Positions 46,337 to 54,003 of a DNA stretch of 64,000 bases are shown here, in pieces. Under the pieces are notes generated by a model. That model had not been told where the DNA came from and made no database searches. It worked only from the letters and a program-made list of their open reading frames with translations. The stretch is from Yoonia sp. (GTDB lineage Bacteria; Pseudomonadota; Alphaproteobacteria; Rhodobacterales; Rhodobacteraceae), in the NCBI RefSeq assembly GCF_018402175.1, contig NZ_JAGYJK010000002.1, positions 27,517 to 91,516 of the forward strand. The letters run 5' to 3'. The stretch's first letter is position 1; each line of letters opens with the position of its first letter. The position numbers and the translations under genes were made by a program.

Positions 46337-47133
46337 GGCATGCTCGTCACCTGTTTGATTGCACGGGTCAGCACACGGACCAAACGTGTGGCAATTTCCA
46401 TCTGTGCCTTTGGCGTCGCGATCAGGTCATTGCGCAGTTCCAGCATCACATTTTCCAGCCCATAAGGCAGCGCATGCAAGCGCAAGGTATGCGTGACATG
46501 ATCTGCCGCAGAATACGGTGCGTTCAATACGGTCAACAGGCCCAGATCATCAGCCTCTGCAACAATCTGCCGCGCCAGCGCCGGCAGATCATCGTGGATC
46601 ACCCCGCATTCGACATCGCGTGGAACGCCGTGCCATGTCGGTGAAAATGAATGGATCGTCACAACAACAGGCCGCTTGCCCAGCGCGAGCGCGCGGGCAA
46701 TACGGGCACGAACAAGGTTATGAAATGGCAGATACACGCTCTCCATCCGCGCCAGCCTTTCGCCGACTGTGATGCTCTCGTTCATCACAACAGGGTAAAG
46801 CTCGGACTGGGTCGGGCACGCATCAGAGCGGTCGGGGCTACGATTTAAATCAAAGATCAGTCGCGACAATGGCGCATGGACCAGTTCGGCACCTCCATGA
46901 TCGCGCGCCAGCAGCGGGCCCAGCGCGCGGGCCAAACCCAATGCGCCCAGATCACTGGCCGCATGTGATGCCAACAAGTCAGGCGCAGCATCCACCCATG
47001 GCACAACAACATCATTGGATGCGTGTTCGCAAATCAGGATCACGTAAGGCACGGTTTCAGCCTGATCGCCGGATTGATCCCAGCTGATCACACTGCCCGC
47101 CCAATCTGGTCCTGATCCTGTCATCGTCTGCAT
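46321..47133 (-). CDS. N-formylglutamate amidohydrolase family protein (second of two)
   Basis: A 270-residue FGase-family hydrolase: VILICEHASNDVVVPW, RLIFDLNRSPDRSDA, VVTIHSFSPTW and ENVMLELRNDLI. It is first in the TRAP/glutamine-synthetase-like operon and divergent from an RpiR regulator. In histidine degradation the family frees glutamate from N-formylglutamate, but no hut genes are here. In this setting it could cleave a gamma-glutamyl or N-acyl intermediate and take the place of PuuD; that is inference. Possible starts at 47133 and 47124. Confidence 0.85.
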   Translation of the reverse strand: MQTMTGSGPDWAGSVISWDQSGDQAETVPYVILICEHASNDVVVPWVDAAPDLLASHAASDLGALGLARALGPLLARDHGGAELVHAPLSRLIFDLNRSPDRSDACPTQSELYPVVMNESITVGERLARMESVYLPFHNLVRARIARALALGKRPVVVTIHSFSPTWHGVPRDVECGVIHDDLPALARQIVAEADDLGLLTVLNAPYSAADHVTHTLRLHALPYGLENVMLELRNDLIATPKAQMEIATRLVRVLTRAIKQVTSMPCPVL

Positions 47134-47216
47134 CCCCGGCAGGCTGAAAACTGCGTTACGTCAAGGCTGCACCGCCTTGCATTTTTGTGTCAAGTTAATT
47201 TCCTTTCTTTCTTTTT

Positions 47217-47232
47217 TGAAACAAACGTTTCA
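47217..47232. promoter_or_regulatory. Candidate RpiR operator
   Basis: TGAAAC-AAAC-GTTTCA is an inverted repeat with six-base arms, 28 bases before the RpiR-type start and about 85 bases before the divergent operon. RpiR-family sites are often of the form GAAA-N-TTTC. Confidence 0.55.
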
Positions 47233-47260
47233 GATTAGCGATGACGACAGGAAGAATCGC

Positions 47261-48130
47261 ATGACCCAGTTTCAAACTCTCGAAGACCAGTTGCGCGCTG
47301 CCATGCCTGCCATGACCCGTGCCGAACGCCGATTGGCCAGCCATATGCTGGGGAACTTTCCCTTGTCGGTGCTGGGCACAGTGGCGACTATTGCGCAGGA
47401 TGCGGGCGTCTCTGCCCCGACAGTCGTGCGGTTTGTGCGCAAGATCGGGTTTTCCGGCTACCCCGAGTTTCGCGCGCAACTGCACGAAGAAATGGGCGAA
47501 CGACTGGCGTCGCCAATCACAAAGCACGAAAAATGGGCAGATAGGTTGGAAATTGACCATCCGCTGAACCGCTTTGCCCTGCGTGTGATCGAGAATCTAC
47601 GGCAAACGCTCAGCCAGCAAGACCTGCGGACCTTTGATGCCGTGCGTGACCTTTTGGCGGATAAATCGCGCTCGGTTTACCTTATCGGGGGGCGGTTGAC
47701 GCGGTCTATCGCCGAATATTTTACAACAGCCCTGCATGTGATGCGATCTGATGTGACACTCCTGTCCAGCCAACCCAATACATGGCCGCCTGCGTTGCTG
47801 GATATGTCAGCTGGTGACGTGCTGGTCGTGTTTGATATCCGTAGATATGAACCATCGGTGCAACAATTTGCGGAACTGGCACATGCCCAGCAGATGGAAG
47901 TCGTGCTGTTTACAGATCAATGGGTTTCACCGACTGCAGGCGTGGCACGTCATATCTTAACATCGCAGATCGAAGTGCCATCTGCATGGGACACGATTGT
48001 TCCGCTCATCGCGCTTGTCGAGTCCATGTTGTCAGCGCTTCAGGACGCCAACTGGCAAGACACCCGAGAACGGCTGGAACGCATGGAAAGGTTCTACGAA
48101 GAAATGCTGTTGTTCAAAAGGATGCGTTGA
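47261..48130 (+). CDS. RpiR/MurR-family transcriptional regulator
   Basis: A 289-residue regulator: N-terminal HTH_6 domain (MTRAERRLASHMLGN, DAGVSAPTVVRFVRKIGFSGY) and a C-terminal SIS domain (SRSVYLIGGRLTRSIAEYF, GDVLVVFDIRRYEPSVQQF). The SIS domain usually binds a phosphosugar or other anionic metabolite. The ATG at 47261 follows CAGGAAGAATCGC. It sits between two minus-strand catabolic units and probably controls the TRAP operon and perhaps the enolase-GMC pair. Confidence 0.9.
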   Translation: MTQFQTLEDQLRAAMPAMTRAERRLASHMLGNFPLSVLGTVATIAQDAGVSAPTVVRFVRKIGFSGYPEFRAQLHEEMGERLASPITKHEKWADRLEIDHPLNRFALRVIENLRQTLSQQDLRTFDAVRDLLADKSRSVYLIGGRLTRSIAEYFTTALHVMRSDVTLLSSQPNTWPPALLDMSAGDVLVVFDIRRYEPSVQQFAELAHAQQMEVVLFTDQWVSPTAGVARHILTSQIEVPSAWDTIVPLIALVESMLSALQDANWQDTRERLERMERFYEEMLLFKRMR

Positions 48131-48299
48131 CCTGCCAAGCAACACAAACAGCCACGGCACAGGTTCAGGCGCGTTTCACATCAGCCAAGATGCCACCGAC
48201 AAACTAGGTGACGGTCTGCATTTGCCATCGGCGGATTGGTTTGCTGGCAGTTCTGGCACTGCGCCATTTTCGTGATGGGCATCAAACCTCCATCAGGTG

Positions 48300-49475
48300 T
48301 CAACAAGCATCCTCACTGCATTTGTAGGTGGATTTGGCAAGCCATTCAGGGTTGATCTCGGCCCCCCAGCCAGGCGCATCGCTCACCACGACTTGGCCAG
48401 ACGTGACCTTGTAAGGATCGTTGAGGAACAAGTCGCGCTGCCATGGATAGTAATCATCACCTTCGATCGAAAATTCCAGATAACGCCCAGGATTGGGGAC
48501 CGCGCGCAAAAGATGCATGGTAAAAAGGGTGACCAACGACAGATTGGCGGCATGCGGCGTGCAGGGCAGCCCCGCTGCATGGCCCATGCGGGCCACCTCC
48601 ATGCTACGGATCATGCCCCCCAGATACAAAATGTCAGGCTGTATGATGTCCACAGCACGCATGGCGACGATGCGCTTCCACTGCTGGATATCCCAGTCTT
48701 GTTCGCCACCGGCCACGTCGATTGACAGCGCACGAGTAACCTCGGCGGTCTGCTCCAGCTCCCAATAGGGACAAGGCTCCTCGAAGTGTTCGTATCCATT
48801 GGCCTGCAGCATACCGCCAACCGCGATCGCGCGTGATGGACCAAAGCCCGAGTTGCCATCAACCAGCAACGCCGCATTCGGCCCCATGGCCTTTCGGATG
48901 GCAGGAATAATCGCTTCGGTGCGTCCCTCCCATTCATCTCTATCCTGCCCGCATTCCGCGCCCACGCGCACCTTGAAGGCATCAAACCCAAACTCGTCAC
49001 GAAGTTTCTGTAGCCGCGCCGCCTCGTCCTCTGGCGTGATATCGCGCCGCATCGAGGACGCGTAGGCGCGCACTGGACCAGCCGACCCGCCGAGCAGCTC
49101 TGCGACTGGCTTACCCACGGCTTTGCCGCGCCAGTCCCAGACAGCCGTGTCCAGTCCGGCCATCGCCCGGCGCAAATAGGTGCCGGGAAACTTGTGCTCT
49201 CGGAGCGGAATCTCGGCGATCACATCCTCAAGCGCATCCATACCGCGCCCCAAAGCCCAAGGTGCCACCTGCCGATGCAGGATCTCGCATGTCAGGTCGC
49301 TACTGTAGGTGGACACTTGTCCCCAGCCGGTCGAGTTGTCCTCGGCCGTGACCCGCACAAAACCAATCAGCGGCGTGCAAAAGGTCTCGATCCGGCGAAT
49401 CCGCGGGCCGCTATCGTGTTTGCCGCGATCACTTGAAACCGGCACTGCGCCGGACATCGAATAGGGCGTGCTCAT
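48300..49475 (-). CDS. Enolase-superfamily protein (mandelate racemase/muconate lactonizing type)
   Basis: A 391-residue enzyme with capping and barrel domains. Expected active-site features: FDAFKVRVGAECG (KxR in place of the KxK), metal ligands in LLVDGNSGFGPS, HFEEPCPYWELE and VAGGEQDWDIQ, and a C-terminal PHAANLSLVT histidine. It likely abstracts an alpha-proton from a carboxylate (acid-sugar dehydratase or racemase). The start overlaps the stop of the GMC gene by four bases, so they act together. Substrate unknown. Confidence 0.88.
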   Translation of the reverse strand: MSTPYSMSGAVPVSSDRGKHDSGPRIRRIETFCTPLIGFVRVTAEDNSTGWGQVSTYSSDLTCEILHRQVAPWALGRGMDALEDVIAEIPLREHKFPGTYLRRAMAGLDTAVWDWRGKAVGKPVAELLGGSAGPVRAYASSMRRDITPEDEAARLQKLRDEFGFDAFKVRVGAECGQDRDEWEGRTEAIIPAIRKAMGPNAALLVDGNSGFGPSRAIAVGGMLQANGYEHFEEPCPYWELEQTAEVTRALSIDVAGGEQDWDIQQWKRIVAMRAVDIIQPDILYLGGMIRSMEVARMGHAAGLPCTPHAANLSLVTLFTMHLLRAVPNPGRYLEFSIEGDDYYPWQRDLFLNDPYKVTSGQVVVSDAPGWGAEINPEWLAKSTYKCSEDAC

Positions 49476-51082
49476 GCATCCTCCAAAATAAGCGCCGCTG
49501 CGCGATGCGCCAGCATCATGGTCGGGGCATTGGTGTTGCCCGAAGTCAGATTCGGAAATACCGAGGCATCAATGACCCGCAATCCCTGTACCCCGTGTAC
49601 CTGTAGCTGTGGGTTGACGACCGAGGACTGCGCATTTTGCCCCATACGGCAGGTGCCAACCGGATGGAAAACGGTGCCAGAGCGTTCGCGGAAATCAGCC
49701 AGAATCTGGTCGTCGTCCATGACCCGCAAATCCGGGCCCATCGCGGTTTCCACCAAGCCCTGCAAAGCGCTGGTTTCAATCAACCGCTGACACAGGCGGC
49801 CGCCTGCCACAACCAGCGCCCTGTCTTCACTGGTCGCCAATGAGTTAGGCTGGATCCGCGGCGCTGCCATCGGATCCGCAGAGCTGATGTCAATGCGACC
49901 ACGGCTGGTGGGGCGAGACGGCTGAAAGCCGATGATAAAGCCCGCGAACGGATCTGGCTGAATGACACTGCGCTTGCCATGCGGCGTTGTCGTATAAGTG
50001 ACAGGGTTAAAGTATAGCTGCTGATCCGGCCCGAGCAGATCCGGCGACGAGCGGAAATACCCGCCGCACTGGTTCACAGATAGCGCCAGCGGCCCGCGCC
50101 GTGTCAGCGCATATTGCAGCGCCGCCCACAGCTTGCCAGTCAATGGCCGCAGGATATTGTTCAATGTTGGTTCTGTGGCCCTGAAATAATAGTTTATTCC
50201 CAGATGGTCCTGCAAGTTGCCACCGACATGCGGCGCATCACACAGCGGCGTGATCCCATGCGACTTGAGCAGCTCAGCAGGGCCAATACCCGACAGCTGA
50301 AGCAACCGCGGCGAAGTCACCGCCCCCGCGGAAAGGATAATCTCGCGGCCCGCGCGAAAGGTCAGCTTGCGCCCGCCCTTGTTCACTTGCACTGCGGCAG
50401 CCCGCAGGCCCTCAAAGACGATCCGTTCCGCGATAACGCCAGTCATCAGGGTGACATTTGGTCGCTTCAGAGCGGGTTTCAGAAAGGCCCGCGCGGAATG
50501 CATGCGACGCCCCTTGCTCGTGTTGATCAAATACACCCCCGCGCCCTCGCACGCACTACCATTGATATTGTTGGTGCGTGGCAGTCCCAGTTCTTCTGCC
50601 GCAGCAAAGAAATGCCGGTTCACGGGGTGGATCTGGTCCGAAACATCCTGGACATGTAGCGGCCCACGGCCTTGGCGGTCGCCGCGAGTTCCGCGCCGGG
50701 TTTCCATCGCCTCATAGGTCTGCTGCACGGTGTCCCAGCCCCAGCCGGCCGCCCCGCCCGCCGCCCAATCATCAAAGTCCTGCGGCAATCCGCGCGCGTA
50801 GACCAGCGCATTAATGGCCCCAGACCCACCCACCACCTTGCCGCGCGGCCAATAGCCCCGGCGCCCGGCCAGCGCATCCTCTGGTTCGGTCTGGTATTTC
50901 CAGTTTACCCGAGAATCGTAAAAGGTTTTGCCATACCCAAGTGGCAAGGCGATCCACGGCGACCAACCGCGCCCACCGGCCTCAAGCAAAAGCACCTTGT
51001 GGCGTCCGGATTCGCTCAGCCGCTCGGCCAGCACGCAGCCTGCAGAACCTGCCCCCACGATGATATAATCGAAGTCTTCCAT
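49472..51082 (-). CDS. GMC-family oxidoreductase (choline-dehydrogenase-like)
   Basis: A 536-residue FAD enzyme. N-terminal DYIIVGAGSAGCVLAERLSE, GMC signature 1 (GRRGYWPRGKVVGGSGAINA), signature 2 (GAVTSPRLLQLSGIGP), the catalytic histidine in TVFHPVGTCRMG and the final NTNAPTMMLAHRAAALIL. It oxidises an alcohol to aldehyde, passing electrons to the respiratory chain or oxygen. Cotranscribed with the enolase-superfamily gene. In the larger locus it could supply aldehyde to the aldehyde dehydrogenase. Confidence 0.92.
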   Translation of the reverse strand: MEDFDYIIVGAGSAGCVLAERLSESGRHKVLLLEAGGRGWSPWIALPLGYGKTFYDSRVNWKYQTEPEDALAGRRGYWPRGKVVGGSGAINALVYARGLPQDFDDWAAGGAAGWGWDTVQQTYEAMETRRGTRGDRQGRGPLHVQDVSDQIHPVNRHFFAAAEELGLPRTNNINGSACEGAGVYLINTSKGRRMHSARAFLKPALKRPNVTLMTGVIAERIVFEGLRAAAVQVNKGGRKLTFRAGREIILSAGAVTSPRLLQLSGIGPAELLKSHGITPLCDAPHVGGNLQDHLGINYYFRATEPTLNNILRPLTGKLWAALQYALTRRGPLALSVNQCGGYFRSSPDLLGPDQQLYFNPVTYTTTPHGKRSVIQPDPFAGFIIGFQPSRPTSRGRIDISSADPMAAPRIQPNSLATSEDRALVVAGGRLCQRLIETSALQGLVETAMGPDLRVMDDDQILADFRERSGTVFHPVGTCRMGQNAQSSVVNPQLQVHGVQGLRVIDASVFPNLTSGNTNAPTMMLAHRAAALILEDA

Positions 51083-51263
51083 TCAATCCCCCCTCCAAAT
51101 CTCGCGGTGGTTTTGGCACGCCGAGTTGACATCTTGTAAACAAATAACTGCCTGATAAGAGCCTGAAATAAAGCGCAATGTCGACGCTCTGCATGAATGT
51201 CATTTCTGACTTGCACTGGTTGGCGTGGACCTGTCACGTTTTGGTGCCGCCCACAGTGCTCGT

Positions 51264-51600
51264 TTAGGTCACAGCCGCACCGAACTCCGCAAGGATCAGC
51301 GCCAAAACAGCAATGATCCCTCGTGACTGCCCCAAGTCGCAGCCACCTTGTGAATTATCGGTATGAGCGCATTCGAGTTTTCAACCACGCAGCGCACCGA
51401 ACAGTTACCGACGACAAACGACCACATCAGCGCCCCGAAAGCGATCCAGATCAGGACGAGTGGAACCTTCTCGGTCGCGTCAGCAGTTTGCATCCAGCGC
51501 GTATTGTGCAGGGACGCACCGACGACTGGAACCACGCTTAGAAAAATGGCAACAAAGAGCGCAAGCGTCACCGCAAAATGACCAGTTTCAGGTATCGAAG
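51264..51600 (-). pseudogene. ccmF: ccmF 5'-end remnant
   Basis: Reading on the minus strand gives PETGHFAVTLALFVAIFLSV, then a stretch ending VAATWGSHEGSLLFW, which is the N-terminus of the cytochrome c heme lyase subunit CcmF (normally about 650 residues). One missing base near 51302 shifts the frame; after it ALILAEFGAAVT continues the family sequence before a stop at 51264. The normal ATG is not present. It is thus a decayed fragment of about 110 codons, isolated from any other ccm gene. Confidence 0.75.
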
Positions 51601-51804
51601 TATCCGCTCGGTATCGCCGCTGCGCGCTAGGATAATTCCCGTTTGCAAATGATAACGCTGCAACGCGAGCATCCGGCGACCGATCAGATTCGTTTTTTGC
51701 ATGTAATAACAACGGTCATCGACGCGCCCCGTAAAAGCGTAACAGAACCCTTTCCAATTCGCGGCGTCATGTTATCATTCAAGAAACTGAATATGAGGGA
51801 CGCC

Positions 51805-52725
51805 ATGAATTTTTCCAGACGCCAGGTGATAAAAGGGGCCTCATGGGCGGGGCTGTCACTTGCTTTGCCTCCAATGGCTTGGGCGCAATCGACACTTGAA
51901 ATGGGCACAATCCGGTTGGACACGCTCAGTGATGGAAATCTTGTGCTGCCAAAGACCTTTTCACTGGGTGAAACGCCACCTGACGGCGCCGAGGCGATTC
52001 TGAAATCCTACGGCATAACAGGCGATACCTTTACGCCTGATTGCAATGTCACACTGCTGCGAAACGGTGACCGGACGGTGTTGTTCGACGCGGGCGCCGG
52101 TCAGGAGTTCATGCCGAGCGCAGGTAAATTGCTGGATGCTTTGGATGCCCTAGGCGTTGACCCGTCCGATGTGACCGATGTTGCGTTTACCCATGCGCAT
52201 CCGGATCATCTTTGGGGTGTGCTGGACGATTTTGGCGATCTGATCTTTCCCGATGCGGCCTACCACATCGGGCGATCCGAGTGGGATTACTGGACTGACC
52301 CCAATACAGTTTCTACGATTGACCAAGGCCGTGTCACATTCGCGGTCGGTGCCAAAAACCGCCTCGAGCTACTGAGCGACCAGATTGTTTTTTTTGATGA
52401 TGATCAGGAAATCATGCCCGGTGTCCTGTCACGTCTGACTCCTGGACATACGCCCGGCCACATGTCGTTTGAGGTTCAGATGGGCAGTGAAAGCGTGATG
52501 ATCGTCGGCGATAGTATCGTCAATCATCACCTTGCCTTCGCGCAGCCCACCTGGCTGTCAAGCTCTGACCAGAACGCCCAACTTGCCGCTGAAACCCGTG
52601 CTGCACTGTTGGATCAGCTGAGCCAATCACAGATGCGCCTGATCGGCTTCCATTTGCCTGGTGGTGGATTGGGTCGCGCAGAACGTCGGGGCGATGGATA
52701 CTATTTTGTAGAAGAACAAGCATGA
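51805..52725 (+). CDS. Metallo-beta-lactamase-fold hydrolase with Tat signal
   Basis: A 306-residue exported MBL-fold protein. The start NFSRRQVIKGASWAGLSLAL then PPMAWAQ is a twin-arginine signal. Metal ligands are canonical: THAHPDH at residues 129-135, GHTPGHMSFEV, GDSIVNHH and GFHLPGG. The ATG at 51805 follows GAGGGACGCC; an ATG 12 bases earlier lies on that site. Its stop overlaps the start of the next MBL gene by four bases. The substrate is unknown; quinoprotein-associated and thiosulfate-related MBL proteins are the nearest kinds I can recall. Confidence 0.85.
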   Translation: MNFSRRQVIKGASWAGLSLALPPMAWAQSTLEMGTIRLDTLSDGNLVLPKTFSLGETPPDGAEAILKSYGITGDTFTPDCNVTLLRNGDRTVLFDAGAGQEFMPSAGKLLDALDALGVDPSDVTDVAFTHAHPDHLWGVLDDFGDLIFPDAAYHIGRSEWDYWTDPNTVSTIDQGRVTFAVGAKNRLELLSDQIVFFDDDQEIMPGVLSRLTPGHTPGHMSFEVQMGSESVMIVGDSIVNHHLAFAQPTWLSSSDQNAQLAAETRAALLDQLSQSQMRLIGFHLPGGGLGRAERRGDGYYFVEEQA

Positions 52726-53669
52726 TCCGGCTTGCGACCCTGCTGACGGCTGTTTGCGCCTCGCCTGCCATAGCGAACGAAAGCATCGCCGACCAATATC
52801 CTGGATCCGCTCTTTATAGTGCGCCAGTCGAATTTATCCCCGGCGTTTACAGTGCCATTGGCGCAACCGCACCACCAACATATGAAAATAGTGGTCATAA
52901 CAACAACCTCAGTTTCATTATCACCGGTGACGGTGTTGTCGTTGTGAACGGTGGTGGCGCTTACGTTTTGGCCAAAGCCTTGCACGATGAAATCAAGGCA
53001 CTGACCGATCAGCCTGTCGTTTTGGTGGTGAATGAAAACGGGCAAGGCCATGCCATGCTTGGCAATTCCTATTGGGTCGAGCAGGATGTTCCGATCATTG
53101 CCCATGAAGATGCGGCAACAGAATTCGACGTGCGTGGCTTCCGTATTCTCGAGGGTATGCAACAGCTTAATCGTGAAAAAGCCGAAGGCACCTTTTTGCA
53201 GGGCCCGACCGAGACATTTACCGATGAGTATATTCTGGAGCTTGGCGACTTTCGTATCGAGGTCCGCTATCTTGGCCCATCCCACAGTGCGGGCGACGTG
53301 GTTGTCTGGCTACCGAACCAAAGCCTCGTGATCGCGGGCGACATGGCGTTCCATGAACGTATGCTGCCAATCTTCGAGGACACCTATACATTGGACTGGC
53401 TAGAAACCTGGGACAACGAGTTCGAAGCATTGCGCGCAACCTATGTGATCCCCGGTCATGGCCACCCTACGAACATGGACCAAGTCAGACGCTATACGAA
53501 AGGCTATCTGGAATATCTGCGGGCGGAAGTAAGCGTGCTTCTAGACAACGGTGGCGGCTTGGCAGAGGCCTATTACCTGGACCAGTCACCCTATGCGCAT
53601 CTTGATACATTTGAGGAGCTTGCCACGAAGAATGCTGGCCGCGTCTTTGAGCAAATGGAGTTCGAATAG
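52722..53669 (+). CDS. Metallo-beta-lactamase-fold protein lacking HxHxDH
   Basis: A 315-residue MBL-fold protein with a Sec signal (MIRLATLLTAVCASPAIA). At the place of HxHxDH it reads VVNENGQGHAMLGN (residues 102-115), so the ligand positions hold Asn106, Gln108, His110 and Ala111. Later motifs remain: GPSHSAGDVVVW, VIAGDMAFHE and IPGHGHPTN. The strand motif before it is VVVVNGGG rather than the usual aspartate form. It is translationally coupled to the preceding canonical MBL gene. It may bind one metal, use another site, or have lost hydrolase activity. A SoxH-like relative is possible. Confidence 0.82.
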   Translation: MIRLATLLTAVCASPAIANESIADQYPGSALYSAPVEFIPGVYSAIGATAPPTYENSGHNNNLSFIITGDGVVVVNGGGAYVLAKALHDEIKALTDQPVVLVVNENGQGHAMLGNSYWVEQDVPIIAHEDAATEFDVRGFRILEGMQQLNREKAEGTFLQGPTETFTDEYILELGDFRIEVRYLGPSHSAGDVVVWLPNQSLVIAGDMAFHERMLPIFEDTYTLDWLETWDNEFEALRATYVIPGHGHPTNMDQVRRYTKGYLEYLRAEVSVLLDNGGGLAEAYYLDQSPYAHLDTFEELATKNAGRVFEQMEFE

Positions 53670-53703
53670 CTTTCATCCAGAATCGGAAAGAGTAACCGCC
53701 CGA

Positions 53704-54003
53704 TTACGACCGCGGTCCGTTTTCCTTGACACGGGCGATGACATCGGGGTCTTCGACGAAGTATTCGAGGAAGCGGAGCCAATCCTTTTGTGATTGGCGC
53801 GCATCGCGGAGCATGTCTTTCAGCTCTTCGATGCCATCGTCAGTCAGGGCCGTGATGGATTCGTCGTCCCCAGTATAGACGCTGACGATGGCCCCATAGC
53901 TGAGGTTGTCGTCATTTTCGATGATGGCTTCCAGCATCTCGAGATCTTCGTTGAGCAGTTCCGCAACATATTTGATTGTACAGACAGAGGTCACGGTAGC
54001 CAC
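53704..54003 (-). CDS. IS66 passenger small acidic protein
   Basis: A 99-residue reading frame starting at a GTG that overlaps the tnpC stop and ending one base from the terminal repeat. The product is acidic (VAELLNEDLEMLEAIIENDD, TGDDESITALTDDGIEELKD) and looks like a regular alpha-helical small protein. I do not recognise it. It may be a real accessory gene of this IS66 lineage; it is missing from the other two copies in view because those are truncated before this point. Confidence 0.5.
   Translation of the reverse strand: MATVTSVCTIKYVAELLNEDLEMLEAIIENDDNLSYGAIVSVYTGDDESITALTDDGIEELKDMLRDARQSQKDWLRFLEYFVEDPDVIARVKENGPRS

Noticed and set aside
51601..51712. Upstream extension of the ccmF fragment reading frame
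   Set aside because: The 38 residues before PETGHF are not CcmF-like; the open frame is accidental.
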